Source of the DNA: Methanobacterium_B sp963825335
Lineage (GTDB): Archaea > Methanobacteriota > Methanobacteria > Methanobacteriales > Methanobacteriaceae
NCBI GenBank assembly: GCA_963825335.1
Contig: CAWGSP010000001.1
Location: 310,001-374,000 of the forward strand
DNA: 64,000 nt
Direction: 5' to 3'
The position numbers and the translations under genes are program-made. Below are positions 27,592 through 36,227 of this stretch, piece after piece (position 1 is the first letter of the stretch; every line of letters begins with the position of its first letter). The notes under the pieces were generated by a model that saw nothing but the letters and a program-made list of their open reading frames with translations, was not told where the DNA came from and searched no databases.

Positions 27592-28896
27592 ATGTTAGAC
27601 ATCAAACTTTTCAGGAAAAATCCCGAGATAATCTGTAACTCAGAAAAAAAACGTTTTAGAAGCACTAAAAACGTTGAAAAAGTCATTGAATACGATGAAA
27701 AATGGAGAAACGGTCTAAATAAACTTAATGGACTTCGGGCTGAAAGGAACAGATTGTCAAAATCCTTTAATCAAGCTCGAAAAGAGGGAAAAGCAGCATT
27801 TGAATCACTTCAAATGAAAGCAAAAGAAGTTTCGAGCGAAATTAATAAACTCGAACCATTAATAGCAGAGTATATAGAAAAGAGAGATGAATTCCGTTAT
27901 AAAGTTGGTAATATCATCGAAGATGATGTACCAATATCTGAATCCGAGGATGATAATTTAGTTATCCGTAACAACGGCGAGATACCGTCCTTTCCATTCA
28001 AAGCATCCAACCATGTCGATTTAATAGAAGGTGTGGATGGTGCTGAATTTAAACGTGCAGCAGAAATATCAGGTTCACGTTATTACTATTTAAAGGCCGA
28101 CATTGTCTATCTTAACATGGCCCTCATAAAGTTTGCTGTAGACATTTTAGCCGAACGAGGTTTTACACCATTTCAGACACCATTCTTCATAAAACATGAT
28201 GTTATTAAGGAAACAGCTGAACTTGCAGACTTCGAAGAAACACTGTACAAGGTTGAAGGTGAAGATCTTTACATGATCGCAACTTCAGAACAAACACTTG
28301 CTGCACTGCATCGTGGTGAAATAATCGATTCAAGAACTTTGCCGCGCAAATATTGTGGTATTTCAACATGTTTTAGGCGAGAAGCCGGTTCTCATGGTCG
28401 AGATACCCTAGGAATATTCCGGGTGCATCAATTTGAAAAAATTGAGCAGTTTGTTTTTTGCAGCGAAGAAGAAACCAAAGACATTCACCAGGAGCTCTTG
28501 GAAAATGCAGAAACCATCTATAAACAATTAGGCATACCATACAGGATAGTTTCCATAGTATCATCAGAACTGAATGATAACGCATCCAAGAAATATGATT
28601 TAGAAGGCTGGTTTCCGGGTTCTGAAACCTACAGGGAACTGGTGTCCTGCACCAACTGTGGTGATTACCAAGCACGAAAACTCAATGCCCGTTATGGAAT
28701 ACAAGGCGATTTAGATTCTTTAAAGATGTGCAACACCCTCAATAGTACGGCCATTGCTACTGAACGGACAATATGTTGTATTTTAGAAAATTATCAACAG
28801 GAAGACGGCACCATCCTAATACCTGAGGTTCTAATCCCATATATGAATGGAAAGAAGGTCATAGGGATTGAAAAACTGGACGAGTCCAATGAATAA
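27592..28896 (+). CDS. serS: Seryl-tRNA synthetase (common class II type)
   Basis: SerS charges tRNA-Ser and, in selenocysteine users, tRNA-Sec. The 434 residues have an N-terminal two-helix coiled coil (about 25-100), class II motif 2 in TCFRREAGSHGRDTLGIFR (about 261-279), and motif 3 in NSTAIATERTICCILE (about 382-397) with the serine-binding TSEQT loop and SCTNCGDYQAR. This is the standard bacterial/archaeal form, not the atypical zinc enzyme described in several other methanogens. It starts about 80 bases after the amidohydrolase. A hairpin with a T run follows the stop. Confidence 0.96.
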   Translation: MLDIKLFRKNPEIICNSEKKRFRSTKNVEKVIEYDEKWRNGLNKLNGLRAERNRLSKSFNQARKEGKAAFESLQMKAKEVSSEINKLEPLIAEYIEKRDEFRYKVGNIIEDDVPISESEDDNLVIRNNGEIPSFPFKASNHVDLIEGVDGAEFKRAAEISGSRYYYLKADIVYLNMALIKFAVDILAERGFTPFQTPFFIKHDVIKETAELADFEETLYKVEGEDLYMIATSEQTLAALHRGEIIDSRTLPRKYCGISTCFRREAGSHGRDTLGIFRVHQFEKIEQFVFCSEEETKDIHQELLENAETIYKQLGIPYRIVSIVSSELNDNASKKYDLEGWFPGSETYRELVSCTNCGDYQARKLNARYGIQGDLDSLKMCNTLNSTAIATERTICCILENYQQEDGTILIPEVLIPYMNGKKVIGIEKLDESNE

Positions 28897-28934
28897 TTTG
28901 AACTTGTATCGAACATGGTAAAAAAACAACCCAC

Positions 28935-28964
28935 TTTTATTGGGCCAACTCAATAAAATTTTTT
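28935..28964 (+). terminator. Hairpin and T run after serS
   Basis: TTTTATTG (28935-28942) pairs perfectly with CAATAAAA (28951-28958) around an 8-base loop, followed directly by a run of six T. This resembles an intrinsic terminator and lies 39 bases after the serS stop codon. In archaea the T run is the main signal, so the stem may not be needed. Confidence 0.55.
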
Positions 28965-29148
28965 ACTTAATCCTACAAATTCAGAATTGGATGTGTGAGG
29001 ATAAAAAAAATAATCAGATCTATTTGATAACAGTTGATCATGTTTATTGAATATTTATATGATATGAGAACCAAATATCCATAGAATTCATTATTATTTA
29101 ATCAATGCATGATAGTTGTACTATTAATATTTTATACGAGGTGTACCA

Positions 29149-29592
29149 ATGTACAAAAAGATATTATTACCTACAGATGGTTCAGAGTACGCGAATAAGG
29201 CTGCAGAACATGCAATCTGGATTGCACGTGCAAGTGGTGCAGAAATTATAGCACTAAATGTCATCGAAACTTCTTCACTCGTTGGACTGCCCGCTGAAGA
29301 TCTCGTTGTCAGGATCAAAGAAATGTTAAAAGAAGAAGGACGCCAATCCCTCGAACATATCTACGAAATGGCCCAAAAAGAAACAGTAGATGACGGGGAT
29401 ATAAAAGTAACTTTAATAACCGAAGAGGGTTCTCCTGCAGATGCTATATTAAAAACTATTGATAAAGAACACATAGATCTGGTTGTGATGGGTACCTCTG
29501 GAAAACACGGGCTTGACAGATTTTTACTCGGAAGTGTTACTGAAAAGGTGGTCAGATCAGCAAAGTGTCCAGTTTTAGCTGTTCATGTATAA
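29149..29592 (+). CDS. Universal stress protein (UspA family)
   Basis: This 147-residue single Usp domain begins YKKILLPTDGSEYANKAAEHA and carries the ATP-binding loop VMGTSGKHGLDRFLLGSVTE (about 117-136), matching the G-x2-G-x9-G-S/T pattern of nucleotide-binding members. It has GAGGTG six bases before ATG. Usp proteins dimerise and respond to stress or energy state by unknown means; the neighbouring CBS protein also senses adenosine nucleotides in its family, which fits a shared energy-status theme, though this is inference. Confidence 0.94.
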   Translation: MYKKILLPTDGSEYANKAAEHAIWIARASGAEIIALNVIETSSLVGLPAEDLVVRIKEMLKEEGRQSLEHIYEMAQKETVDDGDIKVTLITEEGSPADAILKTIDKEHIDLVVMGTSGKHGLDRFLLGSVTEKVVRSAKCPVLAVHV

Positions 29593-29661
29593 TATTTAAA
29601 ATTTAAATTTTTTTTAAAAATTGGTTATTCTTATTAATTTTATTATTGGTTGGTGTAAACA

Positions 29662-30498
29662 ATGTTAGTAAAAGAAATAATGGCCGAAGATTTATATTTT
29701 GCACACGTCCCGGGTAACCGTGCAAATGCCATGGAACTCATGAGAGAAAAGAAAGTGTCAGGATTACCCATAGTAAAAAATGGAACAAAGGAACTTGTTG
29801 GAGTGCTCACACGTACAGATCTAGTTGAAAATCCAGATGAAGAACAAATAGCACTGATAATGACTAGAAACGTTGTAACTGCTTCTCCTGATGATAATGT
29901 AGTTGATATTGCTGCTAAGATGATGGAAAATAACGTCAGAAGAATTCCAATAGTTGAAGATGGTAACTTAGTTGGTCTGGTCACTGCATCTGATTTAATA
30001 AACAAAGCTTTATGGAAGATGGATGTCCAAGTGCCTGCTGAAAGTTATATGATCAGGAGCATCCCTACCAGCTGGGAAGGAACACCCCTTAATGTTGCAT
30101 TCGAAATTATGAGGTATTTCAACCTAAAGGTACTTCTAGGACTGAATAAAGAAGGAAAATTATCTGGAATACTGACAGAAACTGATTTTATAGAGGAAAG
30201 CGAAGTTGTATCCGAAAGAACAGTTCATAACACATCGGTTGGTACTGAAGGGGATAAATGGTCCTGGGACAGTCAAAGCGTGTTGTACGTCATAAAAAAC
30301 CATCTTAAATTTTCGGATAAAACAATTAAAGACGTAGCCAACGCCGAGCTTGTGATTGTCACCACCAAAACCTCGGTACAAGAATGTGCAAATAAGATGA
30401 GACAAAAAAATATTGAACAAATTCCAGTGATCGATGTCCAAGGAGATCTTGTTGGACTCGTCAGAGCGATCGATCTAATAAAAGCCATCAGCGATTAA
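29662..30498 (+). CDS. Protein with four CBS domains
   Basis: This 278-residue protein is composed of four CBS units. The first begins VKEIMAEDLYFAHV, the second has LIMTRNVVTASPDDNV and GLVTASDLINKAL, the third has SYMIRSIPTSWEGT and GILTETDFIEES, and the fourth has IKDVANAELVIVTTKTSV and GLVRAIDLIK. The two Bateman modules may bind AMP, ATP or S-adenosyl compounds. No effector domain is attached. The gap to the next gene is one base, so the two are co-translated; the universal stress protein lies 69 bases upstream. Confidence 0.93.
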   Translation: MLVKEIMAEDLYFAHVPGNRANAMELMREKKVSGLPIVKNGTKELVGVLTRTDLVENPDEEQIALIMTRNVVTASPDDNVVDIAAKMMENNVRRIPIVEDGNLVGLVTASDLINKALWKMDVQVPAESYMIRSIPTSWEGTPLNVAFEIMRYFNLKVLLGLNKEGKLSGILTETDFIEESEVVSERTVHNTSVGTEGDKWSWDSQSVLYVIKNHLKFSDKTIKDVANAELVIVTTKTSVQECANKMRQKNIEQIPVIDVQGDLVGLVRAIDLIKAISD

Positions 30499-30499
30499 T

Positions 30500-30922
30500 A
30501 TGTCAGAAACACCGATATTAAAGATCAAATCCGATCCTGAAACCATAAAAATTATTGCAAAACTGAAAGGTGAAGTTTCAGTCCAGACAATAAACCTAAG
30601 GTTAGTCTTAGCAAACTCATGGTGGGAAGGTGAACCCCAACTTGAAACCTTTTTCAATGTCATGGAACTAACGATCAAAAAAGCATTGAACGAAGTGTAC
30701 CCTCACAATAAAATGGTTATAGACTACATTTTTTCAGCCAATGACTCACTCAAAGATGCATCAGAAATATTAATCGAGATCACAGACATAAAAATTGATG
30801 ATACAGTCGTTGATATTGGGGGACGGTATATAACCATAGGTGGTGCCGATTCACGGGGATTTTTCAAGAAGTTAACCAGCTACAGAAGGAAATATTCTGA
30901 GGAAGTCCACAAGGAAATATAG
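30500..30922 (+). CDS. Conserved methanogen protein of unknown function (possibly DUF2120)
   Basis: This 140-residue soluble alpha/beta protein has no signal peptide. The start MSETPILKIKSDPETIKIIAK and the phrase YITIGGADSRGFFKKL are distinctive. I think it matches the methanogen family DUF2120, but this is from memory and not secure. It begins one base after the stop of the four-CBS protein, indicating translational coupling and a possible partner role. It is convergent with the LarE-like gene, and 59 bases separate their ends. Confidence 0.8.
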   Translation: MSETPILKIKSDPETIKIIAKLKGEVSVQTINLRLVLANSWWEGEPQLETFFNVMELTIKKALNEVYPHNKMVIDYIFSANDSLKDASEILIEITDIKIDDTVVDIGGRYITIGGADSRGFFKKLTSYRRKYSEEVHKEI

Positions 30923-30981
30923 CAAGGATTTCACTGAAATATTATTTTATCAAAAAACTTTTTTTTTGAATTTAAAAAAAT

Positions 30982-32031
30982 TTAAATATTTCTTCTAATA
31001 CTTGGTAAAACCTCGATCAGCAAATTTTCTGCATCTTCCCTGTCAACTACTCGTCTCGCAACTACTTTACCTGCTTTGAAAATTGTCACGTTTCTGTCTT
31101 GTATTTCAAGCATTGCAATTCCCATCTCTTCAGAACACTTCACACTCCCCAATTTTTTAAGATTTTCACATGTTTTATTGATGTTAATGGTGTAGGGAAG
31201 CTCAGTTTCAAACATTATCCTATTTTTTTCGTCCTTACAAGGTTTATAGACCACAATATCCTTTTTTGAATCTCCATAACCTCCAATATCGAGTGTAATT
31301 TTTTTAAAACCTACAGCCTTTAATTCTGAATCCAAATGATTAATAACCCCAATGTTAAGGATCTTTTCTAGGTTGCCCAGTTCAACCAGTGCTACTCCAT
31401 CTTGATCACGTACCCTAACTATTTCAGATCCTGAAAGTCCCTTTAAAAGAGATTCAGCATAGATAATTCTGTTAATTTTTTTGGGAGTTATTTCACTATT
31501 TTTTGATATTCTAGTGGCTAAACAAGTTGTTGACTTCGAATAATCTATTTCAAGCATTTCAAGGACATTTTTAACGTCTTCAGCCGTGAAACCTGCTTTA
31601 ACAAGTGGGCTTTTGATATTTTTTTCGTAATTGACCATTATTCCGGGCCTGTCTTCCAAAAGATCCGTTATATTAGTTCCGTCAACCACTGTTAATCCTT
31701 CATTTTCTGCTATCTCCAATAGTTTTGAGTACATTTTAGTTTTACAAATATAACACCGGTTTGGTGGATTAGATTTAAATGATGGATCGTGCAAAAAATC
31801 TTCCTTCACAATTGAATGTTTGATGCCTATTGTTTCTGCGATCTTCCCAGCATTTTTCATGCAGTCAGAGGGCATAACACCATTATCAACAGAAACAGCA
31901 ATTGCTTCTTTTGATACTTCTTGCGCTACAGCTGCTACCAATGAACTGTCGGCCCCTCCTGAAAATGCTACAAGTAAATGTCCACCCCTCAGATCTGCTT
32001 TAAGTTTTTCGAGTTTCTCTTCAATTTTCAT
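30982..32031 (-). CDS. LarE-like ATP-dependent sulfur transferase with C-terminal extension
   Basis: LarE-type enzymes activate a carboxylate with ATP (PP-loop) and transfer sulfur. The PP-loop AFSGGADSSLVAA (22-34) and NPPNRCYICKTKMY (88-101) are diagnostic. Cysteines C93, C96 and C170 (in STTCLATRI) form the CxxC...C set of the Fe-S-cluster-using LarE subtype, which passes on sulfide catalytically and does not sacrifice its own cysteine. At 349 residues it is about 80 longer than usual LarE; the extra C-terminal domain (about 265-349) has IMFETELPYTIN and KAGKVVARRVVDREDAE. No larB or larC is nearby. It follows TfuA after 55 bases on the same strand. Confidence 0.88.
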   Translation of the reverse strand: MKIEEKLEKLKADLRGGHLLVAFSGGADSSLVAAVAQEVSKEAIAVSVDNGVMPSDCMKNAGKIAETIGIKHSIVKEDFLHDPSFKSNPPNRCYICKTKMYSKLLEIAENEGLTVVDGTNITDLLEDRPGIMVNYEKNIKSPLVKAGFTAEDVKNVLEMLEIDYSKSTTCLATRISKNSEITPKKINRIIYAESLLKGLSGSEIVRVRDQDGVALVELGNLEKILNIGVINHLDSELKAVGFKKITLDIGGYGDSKKDIVVYKPCKDEKNRIMFETELPYTININKTCENLKKLGSVKCSEEMGIAMLEIQDRNVTIFKAGKVVARRVVDREDAENLLIEVLPSIRRNI

Positions 32032-32086
32032 ATGGTATCGTCCCTAGGTTTATCGAGAATTTTAGTTTGGTTATCTTATTCTATCA

Positions 32087-32731
32087 TTATTTTAATCCTT
32101 TTACATACTGCAGAACTTCTAATGCATCCTGTTTTTTCAGGTTGACAGCATTTTTTTCGAAAAATATTTTGAGTTCTTCCATTTTTTCGGTTTGTAAATT
32201 TGAATCGTTAATGATTCGTTTGTATGTTCTTTTCGGATAATAGGTGGATTTTGCAGTTTCAACCAATTTTTTGTGTTCTGAGTTGTTGATGATTCCATTG
32301 TCTAATGCCCTCTTAAAGTTGTAGTTCATACTTATCAGGGCTTCTGAAAGTTGTTCTAAGTTGTCTGGGTTGATGGTAACAGCCACATCATCGTCAGATT
32401 CAACATCCCCATCCCTATAAGCTCTGTAAACCTTACCGACCCCTATCATTCCGAAATCATCCAGTTCAGATGCGCGAAGTGCACCCATACTGGCACCTCC
32501 CACCACAGTTATGTCATTTTTAATGGCTTTAAGAATCTCTTTGTGTGATACTGCGGGTTGTTGATGGAATACTCCATCGATAATTACAATGATATCTGGA
32601 TCATCATCCAGTGCCTTGATTATATCGCCTCTTGCTACAGGTGGACGATAATCTGCTTTAAGGATTTTTGCGGCCTCTCTTGGTTGTAATGAAGGACCCG
32701 TAAATATTATGATTTTTTTATTTAAATTCAA
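32087..32731 (-). CDS. tfuA: TfuA-related protein (thioamidation partner of YcaO)
   Basis: TfuA proteins work with YcaO cyclodehydratases to convert a backbone amide into a thioamide; in methanogens the known product is thioglycine in methyl-coenzyme M reductase. The family pattern is clear: IIIFTGPSLQPREA near the start, VARGDIIKAL, IIVIIDGVFHQQPAVSHKEI, and GGASMGALRASELDDFGMIG, followed by GKVYRAYRDG. I chose TTG 32731 because GAGG lies seven bases upstream; the frame extends to a TTG at 32785. YcaO is not in the window. The gene leads a two-gene run with the LarE-like sulfur transferase. Confidence 0.9.
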   Translation of the reverse strand: MNLNKKIIIFTGPSLQPREAAKILKADYRPPVARGDIIKALDDDPDIIVIIDGVFHQQPAVSHKEILKAIKNDITVVGGASMGALRASELDDFGMIGVGKVYRAYRDGDVESDDDVAVTINPDNLEQLSEALISMNYNFKRALDNGIINNSEHKKLVETAKSTYYPKRTYKRIINDSNLQTEKMEELKIFFEKNAVNLKKQDALEVLQYVKGLK

Positions 32732-33083
32732 GATCTTGCCTCGGTAAATTTTTAAATCCGACTTATTTTTTTTTAAACAAGCCAATTATCGAAAAACACA
32801 CTATCCAAATAGAACTTATGGTCGTTGTTAATCTATATTTTTTGTCATAGTATTTATCAAATATTTTAAATATTTTATAAACAAAAAAATAGTGGTTTTG
32901 GATTGCGATCCAAATGATGGTCTGTTCTGTGGCTCGCTATGTTGTAAATTATTCCAATAAAAATTATATTTGGTCAAGATCCACTAGAAATAGATATATA
33001 TGATTCTATGTTGATTATATTAATCAGAAATTTAGATTAAAAATCATAATATTATGTATTTAGTAATTACTTAATTATACACC

Positions 33084-33584
33084 CTATAAAACAACTTCTT
33101 CGTGAAGTTTTTTGAGTCGTGTGATCGAAGGGTGGTTGTTTCCAAATTTGTTCCCCCATTTCTCTATTACGAATTTCAAATCCACTTCCAGAGTACCATT
33201 TATAAGATTATCTGCATGTGCAACAATTTTTTCCTCAAAGGTTAGTGGCATATAGTCCATTGGTGGTAACCCTAGTATTATAGCCTCGTTTCTAGGTATA
33301 CCTGCCCCTATGTGGTTGAGTGTGATATTGACTATTTCAACTGGAAAATCGAGTTGTGTTAAAATTTCTGCACCAACAACAGCATGTCTAATTGTATGTG
33401 TTTTCGATCTGCCTATGTCGTGTAATAATGCGCCTTTTGTTATTAGTTCTAGATTTACAGAAGATCCAGATTTTTTTTGAAAATTAGAAGCCATTTCCAA
33501 CGATTTTTTAGATACGGCCCTGCAATGTTCGATTATGTTGGGCTGGCAGTTAGCATCCTTCAATGTTTTTAAGCTTTGATTCAA
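33084..33584 (-). CDS. HD-domain phosphohydrolase, TIGR00295 type
   Basis: This 166-residue HD protein carries the metal ligands in an early EHCRAVSKKSLEMA helix, LLHDIGRSKTHTIRHAVVGA (about 52-71), LNHIGAG and AHADNLI (about 126-132). This layout matches the archaeal HDIG family TIGR00295. Such proteins hydrolyse phosphate esters of nucleotides; the substrate is unknown. The start is TTG 33584 with GAGGGG six bases upstream. It follows TFE on the same strand after 81 bases. Confidence 0.88.
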   Translation of the reverse strand: MNQSLKTLKDANCQPNIIEHCRAVSKKSLEMASNFQKKSGSSVNLELITKGALLHDIGRSKTHTIRHAVVGAEILTQLDFPVEIVNITLNHIGAGIPRNEAIILGLPPMDYMPLTFEEKIVAHADNLINGTLEVDLKFVIEKWGNKFGNNHPSITRLKKLHEEVVL

Positions 33585-33665
33585 ATATTCCCCTCTGAAA
33601 TATTTTACTGAAATATTTTAAATAAAAGAACGAGATATTTCCTAAAAATAGAAAAATAAAAAAAA

Positions 33666-34154
33666 TTAACCTATCTTATTTATCATCTGCTTCAATTCAA
33701 CAATTATAGTAGAATTATCCTGATATTCGAGTGACCCACTACATATTGGGCATTCGAAGTTGTTTTCTGAAGCTTCTTCAAACTTGTATCTGTGCCCGTT
33801 ATCCTTGCATGTGAAGAACATATTTTCTTCTTCGTATTCTAAGGACTCTTCAATTTCCCGTGAAAACTTTTCATATTTTTTAGTTATTATATCCGAGACT
33901 TTATCCTGCTCAAATCTCCAACTGTACGTATACCATTGGGTTTCGGGATCTTTACTTCTTTTATAAGTTGCAATTCCCGCATCGTACAATTTGTATAACA
34001 CTTTTCTTACAATATTCAACCTGATTTCGGTTTCTTCTGCAATTTCTTCATCAGTTGTCTTTCCTTTCAACATACATTCAATGATAGAAACACTACTCTT
34101 TTCATCATTGGTTATATCCATTAGAATTTCTTGAACCGTTGGATCGTTAAGCAT
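33666..34154 (-). CDS. tfe: Transcription initiation factor TFE (alpha subunit)
   Basis: TFE helps open the promoter with RNA polymerase, TBP and TFB. The 162 residues hold an N-terminal extended winged helix (about 1-85, with TTDEEIAEETEIRLNIVRKV and YKLYDAGIATYKR), an acidic linker (IEESLEYEEENM) and a C-terminal zinc ribbon. The ribbon has CKDN (C116) where CxxC is usual, then CPIC (C135, C138), so one expected cysteine is Asn119; H121 nearby could serve as a ligand. GAGGGG precedes the ATG. It is the first gene of a short minus-strand run with the HD protein. Confidence 0.95.
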   Translation of the reverse strand: MLNDPTVQEILMDITNDEKSSVSIIECMLKGKTTDEEIAEETEIRLNIVRKVLYKLYDAGIATYKRSKDPETQWYTYSWRFEQDKVSDIITKKYEKFSREIEESLEYEEENMFFTCKDNGHRYKFEEASENNFECPICSGSLEYQDNSTIIVELKQMINKIG

Positions 34155-34541
34155 TTCAGCCCCTCCTTTGTTATGTGAGATTTTTACATGGAATCATAGA
34201 AGCATTGATTTGAGCAATTTCAAAGTACTCCTCAGCCTTTTAATGAAGTCTTTTTGGGTCAATTTAGTAAACTTATATTACCACGCCATGTTAGTTTAGA
34301 TATTTTAAACCATAGATCGATCATTGGATCGATAAATATTGTCCCATACCCAAGTTGTTGTAACTGAAAATATATTCTTTATAAACGGACAGCCATTAAA
34401 AAATCAAATCATAGCCATTCAAAATTATTCGGTCCGTAAATAGACATGGCAATGACAACTTTGGTGTTGTAATATATGGTTCAGATAGTATTTATAATTT
34501 GTTGATATCCAACACCAATAAAAAAATTAAGAAGTTTAAGG
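34155..34541. other. Intergenic stretch between TFE and the CofE-like gene
   Basis: No gene is seen. It holds the TFE promoter region and an inverted repeat ATCGATC-attg-GATCGAT at 34316-34333, about 165 bases from the TFE start and of unknown meaning. Confidence 0.4.
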
Positions 34542-35432
34542 TCATTTAAACCCTCTCACGATTACCGCAGGGGTATGTTCAATTGAATCCAACATTTGAA
34601 CGGTAACTTCCTGTAAACCCCCGTTAAATGTAGTTCCCATATCGTATACAGTTTCAATGTTCTTTTCATCATTTTTGTGAAAATCTTCTGCTATTTTAGC
34701 TATTTTGAGAGCGGTGTTTATGTTTTGTGGGCTTGAAACGCCGAGTGGAGTTGGACCCAATATTTTGCCAAACCTGCCTAATAAGTATCCTATGACTCCA
34801 AGATCACATTTAATACCTTCTAAAGCTATTGGAAGGGATGTGAATTTCTTTCCCATTAGCTGGTAACTGGCATCGGTGTCTATTATCATCACTGTCACAT
34901 CGAGTTTAAGTTGATCGTGTATTTTCTTTGAGATATCACAAGCAGCTCCTTCAGGATCGTCTGGAAGCAGTGAAACCATTGTCCCAGGAACATTGCTTAA
35001 ATCCACACCCGCCTCAGATGCTGGTTTTAATGCGTGTTTCCATCCATAATATTCCAATATAAATCTTTTATGTGCCCTGGCTTCAGGCGGTAGTTTTCTG
35101 AGGTTTTGTATGGTCCGGCTCTTTATTTTAAAAAGCGGACCAAGTATGTATCCCCAGAAATATTTAGACCATATGTCCGCCAATAGGAATGAAATGATTG
35201 AAGATTCAAATTTTGATTCATCAACGAGTCTGCCCTGAGAAACTGAAATTGGTGTTTCTGAGATAACCAGGAAGTCACCATCTTCAAGCAGGTTCGATGC
35301 GCTTTCAATTATAATATTATAGGACTCATTTGGTTTGATATAACCTGTTTTGACCGGTATTGTAATATATTTTACTTCTTCTTTTGTTAATGGCCATTTT
35401 TCAGATTTTACATTTGCAGGATTGTTTTTCAT
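34542..35432 (-). CDS. CofE-like protein (F420-0:glutamate ligase family paralogue)
   Basis: CofE adds glutamates to coenzyme F420. This 296-residue protein has family features: ITIPVKTGYIKP near the start, LLEDGDFLVISETPISVSQGR, VPGTMVSLLPDDPEGAACDI and VTVMIIDTDASYQLMGKKFT. It is about 50 residues longer than typical CofE and has a different middle region, so it may be the paralogue found in many methanogens beside a true CofE. The substrate is not certain. I chose ATG 35432 because GAGGAT lies seven bases upstream. It follows the Fe-S protein by 81 bases, last of the comA run. Confidence 0.78.
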   Translation of the reverse strand: MKNNPANVKSEKWPLTKEEVKYITIPVKTGYIKPNESYNIIIESASNLLEDGDFLVISETPISVSQGRLVDESKFESSIISFLLADIWSKYFWGYILGPLFKIKSRTIQNLRKLPPEARAHKRFILEYYGWKHALKPASEAGVDLSNVPGTMVSLLPDDPEGAACDISKKIHDQLKLDVTVMIIDTDASYQLMGKKFTSLPIALEGIKCDLGVIGYLLGRFGKILGPTPLGVSSPQNINTALKIAKIAEDFHKNDEKNIETVYDMGTTFNGGLQEVTVQMLDSIEHTPAVIVRGFK

Positions 35433-35513
35433 TAAAAATATCCTCAATAAATTTGGTACTATTATGGGTTATATTTGAAAAAAATTAGTTATTGAAATTA
35501 AATAATATCTGGA

Positions 35514-36197
35514 TCATCCCTTTATGGGCGGTGCCCATACCTTAAGGTCGATCCCTTCTATTATTGCTCTTTTACCAATTAATTGAACTACAATTCCCGA
35601 ATGAACTTTCTGCATCATACAATGGCCCGGGAGGAACCTGATAGTTTCTCCTACCTTTGGTAATTTACCATCGATGATTCCTTCAAATCCTCCGACCATG
35701 CACACACCAATATCCATGTAATCAAATTCTGTCTCTGCATCGAGTCTATGGCATGGCCCTATCATATGCACAGTAATTAATCCATTGTCTTCGTTTAATA
35801 TCCTAGCAAAGTGTATTATAGGGCATCCAAGGGGCCTGTATCTTATTATATCATCTGCTTTGAGCTCTTTTCTTGTAAATGGATAAAGTACTTCCCTGCA
35901 AGAATGTTCTTCTGGTAGTGGATTCAAGACGAAATCTGCTTCATATCCATCTAAAAGTCCAACTAACTGTTTTTCTTCGGGTATTATATTTTCCTGTCTC
36001 AATATTTCTTCGATTTCATTTCTATTTTTATCGAAGATTTCCTGGTACAAAAATCTGCACTTTCCAATTTCTGTTCCATTTTTAAGGAGTGAATGCCCGA
36101 ACTCGTCACAACGTGCGTATCCACAGATACCACAGTTAAAACCCGGGAGTAATTTTATGATGTTATCTATTTGAGAGTTGATTGAACTGTTTTTCAT
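35514..36197 (-). CDS. Fe-S-binding protein of the comA cluster
   Basis: The 227-residue protein has near its N-terminus LPGFNCGICGYARCDEFG with a further cysteine in IGKCRF; this C-x2-C-x4-C-x20-C pattern is that of the 4Fe-4S ('Fe-S') domain of corrinoid/acetyl-CoA synthase type proteins. The rest contains several lone cysteines (EEHSCREV, PLGCPII, GPCHRL, GVCMVGG, GHCMMQ), including histidine neighbours, so it may bind metal too. I do not recognise its function. It starts 30 bases after the GTPase gene and is likely part of the same complex or pathway. Confidence 0.82.
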   Translation of the reverse strand: MKNSSINSQIDNIIKLLPGFNCGICGYARCDEFGHSLLKNGTEIGKCRFLYQEIFDKNRNEIEEILRQENIIPEEKQLVGLLDGYEADFVLNPLPEEHSCREVLYPFTRKELKADDIIRYRPLGCPIIHFARILNEDNGLITVHMIGPCHRLDAETEFDYMDIGVCMVGGFEGIIDGKLPKVGETIRFLPGHCMMQKVHSGIVVQLIGKRAIIEGIDLKVWAPPIKG

Positions 36198-36227
36198 CGA
36201 TATCTCCTTGATTCTAAATTAACTATT

